A stretch of 64,000 nt of DNA, from contig JAILIS010000010.1 in assembly GCA_024695145.1 (NCBI GenBank), positions 1-64,000 on the forward strand, in the 5' to 3' direction. The notes beneath the pieces were generated by a model, which was not told the origin of the DNA, did no database searches, and saw nothing but the letters and a program-made list of their open reading frames with translations. The position numbers and the translations under genes were made by a program. Position 1 is the first letter of the stretch. Every line of letters starts with the position of its first letter. The stretch comes from Lachnospiraceae bacterium (GTDB lineage Bacteria > Bacillota > Clostridia > Lachnospirales > Lachnospiraceae). Below, piece by piece: positions 38,118 to 47,464 of this stretch.

Positions 38118-38878
38118 TTTCCAAACAATCTTACAGCGTTTTCAAATGTTATCCTTTCGGTTTCTTCTGTCGTAAGACCTTTAATGGTTGCTATCTCTTC
38201 AATAATATACGGAAGGTATTCCGAAGAATTGCGTTTTCCCCTTTTCGGGACAGGCGCAAGATAAGGCGAATCGGTTTCGGTCAGGATCGATTCGATCGGA
38301 AGAGCTTTTGCCACCTCTTTCAGCTTTCTTCCGTTCTTAAACGTGACGACTCCTCCTATCCCGATAAAAAAACCCATATCCGCAAACTGCTGTGCAATTT
38401 CGATCCCGTATGAGAAACAATGGATCACACCGCCAACATCAGCTGCTTTTTCCGACTTTATTATATCAAGGGTGTCTTTGGCGGCATCCCTTGAATGAAC
38501 TATGATGGGAAGCTTAAGCTCCCGTGCCAGGGCGATCTGCCGTGCAAACCACTCTTTCTGGACAGCTCTGTCCGGTTCATCCCAATAATAATCCAGCCCT
38601 ATCTCGCCGATAGCCGTGACAGCATCATCTTCGGAAAGCTTCTTAACAGCTTTCATATCTTCTTCCGACAGTTTGGACGTATATTCCGGATGTACTCCGA
38701 TCGCAGCACTGAATCCGGGATATTTATGAGCAAGCTCTACACTCGCATAGCTTCCTTCCATGGATGCGCCTACGTTCACAAACCTGCAGACACCCGCTTC
38801 CATGGCCCGTTTTATGGCTTCATCCCTGTCATCATCAAATGCTTTGTCATCAAAATGTGTGTGTGTTTCGTATATCAT
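38114..38878 (-). CDS. TatD-family hydrolase
   Basis: YETHTHFDDKAFDDDRDE, AIGEIGLDYYWDEPDR, PIIVHSRDA, LTETDSPYLAP. Confidence 0.95.
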   Translation of the reverse strand: MIYETHTHFDDKAFDDDRDEAIKRAMEAGVCRFVNVGASMEGSYASVELAHKYPGFSAAIGVHPEYTSKLSEEDMKAVKKLSEDDAVTAIGEIGLDYYWDEPDRAVQKEWFARQIALARELKLPIIVHSRDAAKDTLDIIKSEKAADVGGVIHCFSYGIEIAQQFADMGFFIGIGGVVTFKNGRKLKEVAKALPIESILTETDSPYLAPVPKRGKRNSSEYLPYIIEEIATIKGLTTEETERITFENAVRLFGK

Positions 38879-38911
38879 ATCGTCTTCCGGTCAAAAAACC
38901 CTTGCAATTAA

Positions 38912-38940
38912 AAAAACATTATAATATAATAGCACTTGCG
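38912..38940 (+). promoter_or_regulatory. sigma-70-type promoter for tRNA genes
   Basis: TTGCAA (38912-38917), 17-bp spacer, TATAAT (38935-38940), 13 nt before tRNA-Lys. Confidence 0.8.
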
Positions 38941-38953
38941 TTACAAACCAAAT

Positions 38954-39026
38954 GCGCGCTTAGCTCAGTTGGTAGAGCACCTGACTCTTAATCAGGGTGT
39001 CCAGGGTTCGAGCCCCTGATCGCGCA
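38954..39026 (+). tRNA. tRNA-Lys(CTT)
   Basis: Cloverleaf: CCTGA-CTCTTAA-TCAGG anticodon arm, CAGGG-TTCGAGC-CCCTG T arm, acceptor GCGCGCT/ATCGCGC with one C-T mismatch. Confidence 0.93.
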
Positions 39027-39071
39027 CTAAGGCCTCAGTTTTGCTTTTATGCGGAATTGGGGTTTTATTAT

Positions 39072-39145
39072 CGGAGCGTGGCTCAGCTTGGTAGAGCGCA
39101 GCGTTCGGGACGCTGAGGTCGCAGGTTCGAATCCTGTCGCTCCGA
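39072..39145 (+). tRNA. tRNA-Pro(CGG)
   Basis: CGGAGCG/CGCTCCG acceptor, anticodon arm CAGCG-TTCGGGA-CGCTG, T arm GCAGG-TTCGAAT-CCTGT. Confidence 0.93.
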
Positions 39146-39222
39146 TTTTATATAAGGGCATTATATCACGAGATCGCCGCAGCGGTCTCTTTTATTGTAA
39201 ACTGTAAACACAGACCACCGTT

Positions 39223-40992
39223 ATGAACACAAATACTTCGGAATTCAAACTGCTCTCGGGACTGTTTTTAAAGCTTCTGCCATATCAGATCCTGCTGCTC
39301 ATAATAACTGCGATCAACGGCATCGTGGATACACTGTATGCTAGTAACATGATCGGTGAAAGTGCCATGAGTGCCATCGGACTGTTCGGACCGCTGAACC
39401 ATTTCCTTTATGCGGCAAGCATCATGTTCGTAAGCGGATCGCAGGTCCTTTACGGGCGCTATCTGGCATCGGATCGAAACAGGATCAACAATCTGTTCAC
39501 CATGGCACTGCTGATATCCGGTGCTCTTTCACTGCTTACGGGTTTTCTGCTCGTAGCCGGCGTATATACAGGTGCCACCAAAATACTGGTGGATGACGGA
39601 TTGGATCTAAAGATGCTGAACCAGTACATCCTCGGGCAGGCAGTCGGTATCCCGGCACTCATTCTCGGTCAGCAGCTTTTTTCTTTTATGTCTCTCGAAA
39701 ACCGCCGGAAATGGACTATGGCAGCCAGTATCATCTGTTTTGCGGCAAATGCTTTATGTGATCAGATGTTCATAGTGTTTTTCTCGTGGGGTACATTCGG
39801 TCTGGGACTGGCAACATCGGTGTCGGAATGGATATTTCTGTTGATCCTTTCCGCATATTATTTCATGGGCAGGAGCGAATGGAAGTTCTCACCGAAAGGC
39901 TGTGACTGGGGTGATGCAATTGATATCGTAAAGCTCGGATACAGCGGTGCCCTGTCCCGGTTTGTGGAGATGTTCCGCTGCCTGATCGTAAACTTTTTTA
40001 TATTGGAATACGTTGGAAGCGTAGGCATATCATCGTTCGCAGCATCCAATTCCGTTCTGGCTCTGTGCTGGCCGATCCCGTTCGGCATTATGGCCGTAGC
40101 CCGTATGATGTTCTCCATCAGTCTGGGAGAAGAGGACCGGCAGTCTCTGGTCAATGAGATGAAGATAGTGATGACGAGAGGTCTCCTGATAGTCCTTGCC
40201 GTGACGGCCGCTTTGATCCTTCTGGCAGAGCCGCTTACACGAATGTTCTACAGGGATCCGTCAGATCCCGTATACAGTTATACCGTGATGGGATTCCGGC
40301 TTATTCCGTTATGCATGCCTCTGGCTCTGTGGAGTCTGTCATTTGTACCATACGCACAGGCGGCTGAAAGAAAGATCATATCAGTAATACTTCCTGTCGT
40401 GGACGGAATGATAGGCGTGGTTCTGTGCAGCTTCTTCCTTATCCCGATAATGAAAATGAACGGACTGTATATCTCAAACATCCTTAACGGTGTGATCTGC
40501 GCTCTTTTGATCATTGCCTCATCCTGGATAGAGAGGAAGAAATTTCCACGCAACATAGAAGAACTGATGGCAATACCGGAACGTATCGGTGTCGGAAGCG
40601 AAGAACGCATAGATATAAGTGTTTCCAGTAAGGAGGAAGTCTACAACGTTTCCGTGGAAGTCGGAAAATTCTGCCTTCTGCACGGAATCGACAGGCGGCG
40701 TTCCTTCTTTGCATCCCTTTGTATGGAAGAAATGGCCGGTAATATCGTAAAGCACGGATTCGGACATGACGGAAAGGATCACAGTGTGGACATCCGTGTT
40801 ATCCACGTTAATGATGATATAATCCTGCATATACGCGATAACTGCGGTGCATTTGACCCTTTGGAATACCATAAGATCATGCAGTACAGCGATCCGGGGA
40901 CCAACATAGGGATCCGGCTGGTATATAATATAGCCAAAAATGTGGAATATCAGAATCTTCTGGGCATGAATGTGCTGTCTATACGGATATGA
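39223..40992 (+). CDS. MATE-family transporter fused to C-terminal HATPase (RsbW/SpoIIAB-like) domain
   Basis: 12-TM MATE-like region, then SLCMEEMAGNIVKHGF (N box), HIRDNCGAFDPLEY, TNIGIRLVYNIAKNVEYQNLLGMNVLSI (G box). Confidence 0.85.
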   Translation: MNTNTSEFKLLSGLFLKLLPYQILLLIITAINGIVDTLYASNMIGESAMSAIGLFGPLNHFLYAASIMFVSGSQVLYGRYLASDRNRINNLFTMALLISGALSLLTGFLLVAGVYTGATKILVDDGLDLKMLNQYILGQAVGIPALILGQQLFSFMSLENRRKWTMAASIICFAANALCDQMFIVFFSWGTFGLGLATSVSEWIFLLILSAYYFMGRSEWKFSPKGCDWGDAIDIVKLGYSGALSRFVEMFRCLIVNFFILEYVGSVGISSFAASNSVLALCWPIPFGIMAVARMMFSISLGEEDRQSLVNEMKIVMTRGLLIVLAVTAALILLAEPLTRMFYRDPSDPVYSYTVMGFRLIPLCMPLALWSLSFVPYAQAAERKIISVILPVVDGMIGVVLCSFFLIPIMKMNGLYISNILNGVICALLIIASSWIERKKFPRNIEELMAIPERIGVGSEERIDISVSSKEEVYNVSVEVGKFCLLHGIDRRRSFFASLCMEEMAGNIVKHGFGHDGKDHSVDIRVIHVNDDIILHIRDNCGAFDPLEYHKIMQYSDPGTNIGIRLVYNIAKNVEYQNLLGMNVLSIRI

Positions 40993-41007
40993 AGACCATC
41001 ACACTCT

Positions 41008-42420
41008 TTAGAAACGGAAATAGATGAACGGGTTGTAAGAACTTACAACAAGACGCATAAAGCAGGCAAGGAACAGTACAGTCATTATGACGCTCTTTAT
41101 AACTTCATAAGAAGATGCCGATGTCTTCTCTTTGATAAGAGAGAGGATCCTGTCTGCGACCGGGGTTGAAAAGATGCATCCTGCCAGGATCACCACCCCG
41201 TATTCCCTGAAAATGTGTATCAGCTCGGATGCCCATGTGCTCCTTCCGTATGTCAGATCAAACATCCTAGAAATATATGACGATGAAAATGACAGAGACG
41301 GGGAATTAAAGATGACAAAACCGATCACTATCAAAATGATCGTATATATGTGTCTGAAAAATACAGGGATCTTTTCCTTATACTTTAAAATAACAGATTT
41401 CTCCAGAACCAGTATCAGCGCATAATAGAGACCCCAAATAACAAAATTCCACGATGCTCCGTGCCAGAACCCGGTAAGAAACCATACAACGATTATGTTT
41501 AAAAACTGCCGCAGTTTTCCTTTCCGGTTTCCGCCAAGCGGAATGTAAACGTAATCTCTGAACCATGTTCCGAGTGAGATGTGCCATCTTCTCCAGAATT
41601 CGGTTATGCTTTGGGCACAATACGGATGATCAAAGTTTTCCGGAAACGAAAACCCAAATATGGCTCCGAGTCCTATGGCCATATCCGAATACCCGGAAAA
41701 ATCAAAATAGATCTGCAGGGTATAAGCGATCGCCCCTGCCCACGAAGATACAAGTGTCAGGCTGCCGGCGCCTTCCGCAAAGCATATACCGGCATACTCA
41801 CCGATCATATTTGCAAGAAGAACCTTCTTGGTAAGACCCCGGACAAAACGGAATATCGCATCATTAAGTACGGCTGTATCAACATTTCTGTGTTCAAGCT
41901 GCGGCGCTATAGTCTCATAACGCACTATGGGGCCTGCTATGAGCTGTGGAAAGAAGGAGATATATAGCGCAAGTCTGAGTGGATTTTTCAGTACTTTTCC
42001 TTTCCCGCGGCTGATATCAAACACATAGCTCATACCCTGAAACGTATAGAACGATATACCCAGCGGAAGTATGATATGCCGGAGCGGAATATCAAGTCCT
42101 GTGATCCAATTGATGTTCTCTATAAAAAAATCCGTATATTTATAATATCCGAGAAGAGAAAGATTAAGAACAACGGTCAGGATCACTGCCCATCTCTTTG
42201 CAGAAGGTCTTTCAGACAATCCGTCAACCGCAAGTCCCGAAACATAATTTATCAGGATCGAACCAAGCATGACGAGAAGATACGAAGGCCCTCCCCATGC
42301 ATAAAAAGCAAGACTCGCAGCCAGAAGCAGCGCATTGCGCAGTTTTTCCGGAATGATGTAATACGCGATGATCAGCAGAGGCAGAAATATGATGATGAAC
42401 GTGTAACTCGAAAACAGCAT
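41008..42420 (-). CDS. MBOAT-family O-acyltransferase (AlgI/DltB-like)
   Basis: SFYTFQGMSYVFDISRGK, FWRRWHISLGTWFRDYVYIPLGGNRKG, FLTGFWHGASWNFVIWG. Confidence 0.95.
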   Translation of the reverse strand: MLFSSYTFIIIFLPLLIIAYYIIPEKLRNALLLAASLAFYAWGGPSYLLVMLGSILINYVSGLAVDGLSERPSAKRWAVILTVVLNLSLLGYYKYTDFFIENINWITGLDIPLRHIILPLGISFYTFQGMSYVFDISRGKGKVLKNPLRLALYISFFPQLIAGPIVRYETIAPQLEHRNVDTAVLNDAIFRFVRGLTKKVLLANMIGEYAGICFAEGAGSLTLVSSWAGAIAYTLQIYFDFSGYSDMAIGLGAIFGFSFPENFDHPYCAQSITEFWRRWHISLGTWFRDYVYIPLGGNRKGKLRQFLNIIVVWFLTGFWHGASWNFVIWGLYYALILVLEKSVILKYKEKIPVFFRHIYTIILIVIGFVIFNSPSLSFSSSYISRMFDLTYGRSTWASELIHIFREYGVVILAGCIFSTPVADRILSLIKEKTSASSYEVIKSVIMTVLFLACFMRLVVSSYNPFIYFRF

Positions 42421-42432
42421 GGGTCTTAACTG

Positions 42433-43596
42433 TCACTCCATTTCGAATATATCCTGTACAACAACATAATCGCATTTTGCGTTTTTGATATATTCCGTGT
42501 ACGCTGTGATATTGTTCTCAAACATTCGCGGATCGATCGAATGCATTTCGTTAAAATCATACACGGCCATGACTTCCAAAGCATCTGTACATGATTTTCC
42601 GATGATAAGTATACTCGGCCTGTCGGGACGATTTGTCTTAACAACGGTGTTACCATAGTCACCGTTCATAAAGAACCCGTATTCTGTCGTCTCATCCTGT
42701 CTTATCAGGGGCATATCGGAAGGTTCGCCGAATTCATACCTCGTGTATTCATCAGGATAGTCTTTCGGAAGAGCATACTCCAGAAAATCCGTGTTCTTAT
42801 ACCCCGGATCACCCAGATGGGAAACAAGCGATCCCCAGAATTTCCCTTCCGGCCTGAAATGATCCATCTTCTCCCATTCGGGGAAGCTCAGCGGTTCTTT
42901 ATCCGGATTGTTGGCGTTAATTACATCAAGAAGCTTCAGATATGAATAATATGCACCTTTATATGTATAGTGATGATCACTTTTAAAGAACAGATACTCA
43001 TCCGAATGCTCTTCGGTTATGCCGTATGTATCAACACTCAGTATACCCTTACCGTTAAGATCCCGCATATCCTCATCATTTGCGGCATGATAATCATCTA
43101 CCGTCTCATCTTTATGGTAAGGAAAACTGTTCCAGAAATAAACATCCCTGGGATATATGTTCATGTAATAAAACTGTCCGCCGTAGGAAGCCGTGGCATC
43201 CTTAAGCGGTATCAGGACATTTTCGGTAAAAGGATCCCCGACTCTTGCAGGCTGCGGAAAATCATACGATATTATGAGCAGAGTATCGTCATCACAGGCT
43301 GTTATGCGGTCTATCTGCCTTTTTCCGAGCGCTCTGAGTATATGTGTATTGATCTCAACGAGAAGATCACGTCCTATCACCTGGTCAAGATTGTATGTTT
43401 CAAAAACTTCAAACCACTCCCCTGACAGAACACTGTTTACATCCGGCCAGCGGAAGAACTGCATCGTGCGATTTTCAAAAGATGAATACTCAACATCCTT
43501 TTTTATAAGTGAAGCAGACAGTATTGCAAGGCAGATCCCGACAAACAGCACGATCCTTTTGGGGACTCTTTTTTTTTCATTATCCGTTGTGTTCAT
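42433..43596 (-). CDS. DHHW/AlgJ-AlgX-like SGNH protein, partner of MBOAT
   Basis: Single N-terminal TM; FFKSDHHYTYKGAYYSYLKLLD; adjacent to MBOAT. Confidence 0.82.
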   Translation of the reverse strand: MNTTDNEKKRVPKRIVLFVGICLAILSASLIKKDVEYSSFENRTMQFFRWPDVNSVLSGEWFEVFETYNLDQVIGRDLLVEINTHILRALGKRQIDRITACDDDTLLIISYDFPQPARVGDPFTENVLIPLKDATASYGGQFYYMNIYPRDVYFWNSFPYHKDETVDDYHAANDEDMRDLNGKGILSVDTYGITEEHSDEYLFFKSDHHYTYKGAYYSYLKLLDVINANNPDKEPLSFPEWEKMDHFRPEGKFWGSLVSHLGDPGYKNTDFLEYALPKDYPDEYTRYEFGEPSDMPLIRQDETTEYGFFMNGDYGNTVVKTNRPDRPSILIIGKSCTDALEVMAVYDFNEMHSIDPRMFENNITAYTEYIKNAKCDYVVVQDIFEME

Positions 43597-44075
43597 ATAT
43601 CCTGTCCGTCCAGATCATATTCCATCGTGGTGGAACGCGGGGTCATCCCCATCGATCTGTAAAATGAAAACGCTCCTTCGTTTCCTTCCCATACATTCAG
43701 CGTGATGTCCCTGCATCCGAGCTTTTTCGCTTCCGTCTTGACGTGCTCAAACAGATCTGTTGCGATATGTTTTCCTCTTGATGCCTCATCCACACACAGA
43801 TCATCTATATACACCGATCTTTTGCAGATCATCGTATCGGCCTTTATATCCTTTAACTGGCAAAATGCATAACCTGTGACAGCTCCGGCATCATCAACGG
43901 CGACATAGACGGGTCTTTCGTCATCCTTAAACATTTCCTCGAGTTCTTCGCGGCCATATTTGGTCGTTCCGGACAAAAAAATATCCGGGCGTATCTTTGC
44001 ATGCACCTCCAAAACCTGTGAAAGGAGAGATAATACCCCCGGGATATCTTTATCTGCAGCTCTTCTGATCTTCAT
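43593..44075 (-). CDS. GNAT-family N-acetyltransferase
   Basis: RSVYIDDLCVDEASRGKHIATDLFEHVKTEAKKLGCRDITLNVWEGNEGAFSFYRSMGM. Confidence 0.92.
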   Translation of the reverse strand: MKIRRAADKDIPGVLSLLSQVLEVHAKIRPDIFLSGTTKYGREELEEMFKDDERPVYVAVDDAGAVTGYAFCQLKDIKADTMICKRSVYIDDLCVDEASRGKHIATDLFEHVKTEAKKLGCRDITLNVWEGNEGAFSFYRSMGMTPRSTTMEYDLDGQDI

Positions 44076-45094
44076 TATCTCAGTCTGTCCTTCGCCTCTT
44101 CAAGCTCATCTATCACCCTATCACAGAACAGGTCAAACTCGGGATCCGGAACCTGACACTCCGGATGTGACAGACAGTAGTCGATAGTCCTTCTGATACC
44201 CTGGTCGAACCTTATCGTGCATGTAAATCCCGGAACAACTGATTTTAACTTACTGTTGTCAAACACGACCGAGTTCGCTTTGTCCCCGAGCAGAGATCCG
44301 AAATAGTCATAATCACTTACAGAAGCAAGGAATTCCGATGATACGTAATACGGGATAAAATCAACGTCAAGCGCATCCGCTATGGCTTCATATATCTGGT
44401 TCCATGTAAGCGTTTCGTCGCTTGTGATCTGGAAGCTCTCTCCTATAGCATGAGGATTACCCATAAGGCCGATAAATCCCTTTGCAAAATCCTCGTTAAA
44501 CGTCATGGTCCAAAGGGAAGTTCCGTCTCCGTGAAGAATTACGGGCTTTCCTTCGATCATCCTTTTGATAACCTGCCAGCTTCCCTTGTTCCCGTGAACA
44601 CCGAGGGGGACGCTTCTCTCATCGTAAGTGTGACTCGGTCTGACTATCGTGATCGGAAAGCCTTCCTTCTCGTATTTATCCATAAAAAAGCTCTCGCAGT
44701 ATATCTTGTTTCTCGAGTATTCCCAGAAAGGGTTGGCCAGCGCGGTTCCTTCGGTTATCACATAATTCCTGCAGGGCTTGTTGTACGCGGAAGCCGAACT
44801 GATATATATGAACTGCGCACACCTTCCCCTGAAGAGCCTGTAATCTCTCTCCGCCTGTTCGGGCGTAAATCCGATGAAATCACAGACACAGTCAAACCGC
44901 ATCTCCCCGATAAGATCATCTACCGCATCTTCATCATTGATATCCGCATTAATGATATGAACATTCTCAGGAACTTCATCAGTCCTGCTGCCCCTGTTGA
45001 TCAGATAGAGTTCCCAGTCCTCATCACGTGATACGGCCCGTGTCACAGCCATAGAGATCGTTCCTGTTCCGCCTATGAATAGAGCTTTTCTCAT
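44075..45094 (-). CDS. NAD-dependent epimerase/dehydratase family protein (extended SDR)
   Basis: ALFIGGTGTISMAVTRAV, IYISSASAYNKP, PITIVRPSHTYDE. Confidence 0.88.
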   Translation of the reverse strand: MRKALFIGGTGTISMAVTRAVSRDEDWELYLINRGSRTDEVPENVHIINADINDEDAVDDLIGEMRFDCVCDFIGFTPEQAERDYRLFRGRCAQFIYISSASAYNKPCRNYVITEGTALANPFWEYSRNKIYCESFFMDKYEKEGFPITIVRPSHTYDERSVPLGVHGNKGSWQVIKRMIEGKPVILHGDGTSLWTMTFNEDFAKGFIGLMGNPHAIGESFQITSDETLTWNQIYEAIADALDVDFIPYYVSSEFLASVSDYDYFGSLLGDKANSVVFDNSKLKSVVPGFTCTIRFDQGIRRTIDYCLSHPECQVPDPEFDLFCDRVIDELEEAKDRLR

Positions 45095-45131
45095 ATCCCA
45101 TTCCTTCCTGCCGTACCGTATACGGCTGATA

Positions 45132-46043
45132 TCAGTTGGATGATGTTTCGTTGAGTATTTCCATCATTTCCCGGATCATCTCTTCATCCCTTAATCTGAA
45201 GAGGATCTCCACACGCCTTGATGCTTCGGCATCAACACTTCCGTCGGGCTTGAGTATCGGTTCGGAATAAGATCTGCCGACCGTTGAGAGGACTTCCTTC
45301 AGTTCCTCTTTTTCCCTCTCTGTCAGAAAATCACTGTCATCGCTGATACAGTAATCGGCAACAGAATACGCTCTTTGCTGCGACAGCTGAAGATTTGACA
45401 GATAACTTCCGTCCGTATCGGTATGCCCTTCTATGACTATCTCCGATACATACTTACTGTATTTCGGACTGAGCAGTATCTTTAAATATCTGGGCATGAA
45501 CTCCCCGAGAAAATCCTTTCCGCCCGATTTTAAGACCGATCTGTTATATTCATACAAAATGTTCGAATCCATCGTGATCGCACCGGTATTTTCATCCACT
45601 GCGATGGAAAGAGACGAATGCTCGAATTCATTGCGCAGTGCCTCAATGAGCTCACTTCTGATACCGATGATATTATCAAGCTTGGCCTGCTGCTCTCCCA
45701 TGAGCTTTTCAAGTTCTTTGAGCAGCTGGGACTGCTCTTCGAGTTTCCTCTGCTGTGCAAGCAGTTCGCCCTCCTGCTCCGAAAGCTTCAGTTCCTGGGC
45801 GTTCAGCTTGGCACCCTGCTCCTCTATCGTCAGCCGCTCGTTTTCAAGCTCCTCCGACTGGATGATAAGCTCCTGCTCCTTACCTGCCAGTTCGTTCTGC
45901 TTCTGGTCATACATGACTTTTGAACGCAGTACCGTAAGTGAGATGATCAGAACAAAACACAACAGAAGCCCTGCCATCATATCCGAATAAGACAGCCAGT
46001 ATGAAGTTTCCTCATCTCTCCTGTGGAAGTTCCTTCGCCTCAT
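45132..46043 (-). CDS. MotB/ZorB-like OmpA-domain stator protein
   Basis: Single TM with conserved Asp SYWLSYSDMMAGLLLCFVLIISL; long coiled coil; OmpA region EIVIEGHTDTDGSYLSNLQLSQQRAYSVADYC ... ASRRVEILFR. Confidence 0.85.
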   Translation of the reverse strand: MRRRNFHRRDEETSYWLSYSDMMAGLLLCFVLIISLTVLRSKVMYDQKQNELAGKEQELIIQSEELENERLTIEEQGAKLNAQELKLSEQEGELLAQQRKLEEQSQLLKELEKLMGEQQAKLDNIIGIRSELIEALRNEFEHSSLSIAVDENTGAITMDSNILYEYNRSVLKSGGKDFLGEFMPRYLKILLSPKYSKYVSEIVIEGHTDTDGSYLSNLQLSQQRAYSVADYCISDDSDFLTEREKEELKEVLSTVGRSYSEPILKPDGSVDAEASRRVEILFRLRDEEMIREMMEILNETSSN

Positions 46044-47444
46044 TTATCTTCTCCCGACGGACTGATTTACCTTATCCGAAAGCTTTTTCATATAATCAAC
46101 ACCGTTTGTGACTTCTTCAAGTGCCTCGTTAACACGTTCATTGGTATCTTTTGAATAATTGTCTATACGCGAAACGGCATCCTTGAATTCCTGTATCATC
46201 TTGCCCTGTTCCATGAGCATGTTTCTCTCCTGAAATACCAGGCTACGTGCCGATCTGTCTTCCGTTGTCAACCGTTCGAGAGTTTTTTGAAGTTCGTTCT
46301 GGATGGTCTGTATGCTGGCAGTATAACTGTTAAGGGTCGTGACAAGCCGCTCTGTCTCGTGATTGATGGTATGAAGTGTTGCGGTATTGCTTCCCGTAGT
46401 CTTTAACAGATCCGTCATCAGATCGGCTGTCTCTTTCTGTGAATTGTACTGCTCCTTAACCGACTCGCTCAGCTGATAAAAACTGTTGCCGAGAGATGCA
46501 TTCATCTCTGTTATAAAAGTATCCACTATCTGCCTGATGGCTTCGACTTCGTTTCTGACCATTATAGTCTCAAACTCGGAAACCGCCTTGGCAAGTCTTT
46601 CAAACTGCGGATCTATGATCCTGTCAAGTTCCTCCGCAACCCTGACATACATTCTGTCAACAGCCTCAATCTGTTCAGCCTGAAGGGATATCAGCTGGTT
46701 CATTCCGTTGTTCTCGGTATCCGGAAGAACGTATTTCTTAAATGCCTGATTAAAATCAGCTACCGCGCATTCACCTTCATATAGTTTTCTCTTGTAGATC
46801 GCATTGAACGTAAGTGAAAAAACAAGTCCGAAGATCGATGTATGGAATGCGACTTTGATACCTTTCATAAGAGGCTCTATGCTGCTTGTCATCTGTGCGG
46901 TCGTACCGGTATTGAAATGTTCAAGACCTATGGAAAGACCTATGAACGTTCCGAGTATTCCGAGACCCGTGAGCATTCCGGGAACCTGATTGAGCTCATT
47001 TCTGTGCATGACGGTGTCTACAAGCTCTTCGTTGATATAATCGTCAATACTCGGCCGGTAATACGCATTTTCCGCATCATCTTCCCTGTTCAGTTCAAAA
47101 ACGAAATCCGTAAAAAGGGAATCAAGAGTTTTGTTTCTGAACAGTTTGACATTATTCGACTGGTATGGTTCCCACAGATAAGAGTGGGCATTGAGCGCAT
47201 CTGATTTTATCTTTCCGGTAGCGTTCTTTAAGTCCTTGATAATAGCGTTCATAGGCGCAAAAGAGCCAAAGTCGGCCGCCAGGAACACTATGGCAACGAT
47301 CACGAACATCACTATGTTTATGATGACGGTTGTTTTATTGGCACTGTCCCTTACATCCGGCCTGAAATTGAGATATACACACAAAGCCGCCATTCCGAAG
47401 AATACAATGGTCAGTCCCCATTCATACCATTTTCTCTTAAACAT
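46044..47444 (-). CDS. MotA/TolQ/ExbB/ZorA-like proton-channel protein with long C-terminal coiled tail
   Basis: GMLTGLGILGTFIGLSIGLEHF and VAFHTSIFGLVFSLTFNAIYK stator-channel TM motifs; about 200-aa helical tail; RBS AGGAGG before ATG. Confidence 0.85.
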   Translation of the reverse strand: MFKRKWYEWGLTIVFFGMAALCVYLNFRPDVRDSANKTTVIINIVMFVIVAIVFLAADFGSFAPMNAIIKDLKNATGKIKSDALNAHSYLWEPYQSNNVKLFRNKTLDSLFTDFVFELNREDDAENAYYRPSIDDYINEELVDTVMHRNELNQVPGMLTGLGILGTFIGLSIGLEHFNTGTTAQMTSSIEPLMKGIKVAFHTSIFGLVFSLTFNAIYKRKLYEGECAVADFNQAFKKYVLPDTENNGMNQLISLQAEQIEAVDRMYVRVAEELDRIIDPQFERLAKAVSEFETIMVRNEVEAIRQIVDTFITEMNASLGNSFYQLSESVKEQYNSQKETADLMTDLLKTTGSNTATLHTINHETERLVTTLNSYTASIQTIQNELQKTLERLTTEDRSARSLVFQERNMLMEQGKMIQEFKDAVSRIDNYSKDTNERVNEALEEVTNGVDYMKKLSDKVNQSVGRR

Positions 47445-47464
47445 ACGATCCTCCCTTGATCAAT

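Noticed and set aside
38764-38991. 75-aa plus-strand ORF ending CALSSVGRAPDS
   Set aside because: Runs antisense to tatD and into tRNA-Lys; the C-terminus is the usual spurious translation of a tRNA 5' half.
45132-47444. Complete Zorya anti-phage system
   Set aside because: Only ZorA/ZorB-like genes are present; flanking genes are an antiporter and an SDR epimerase, with no ZorC/ZorD/ZorE-like ORF on either strand.
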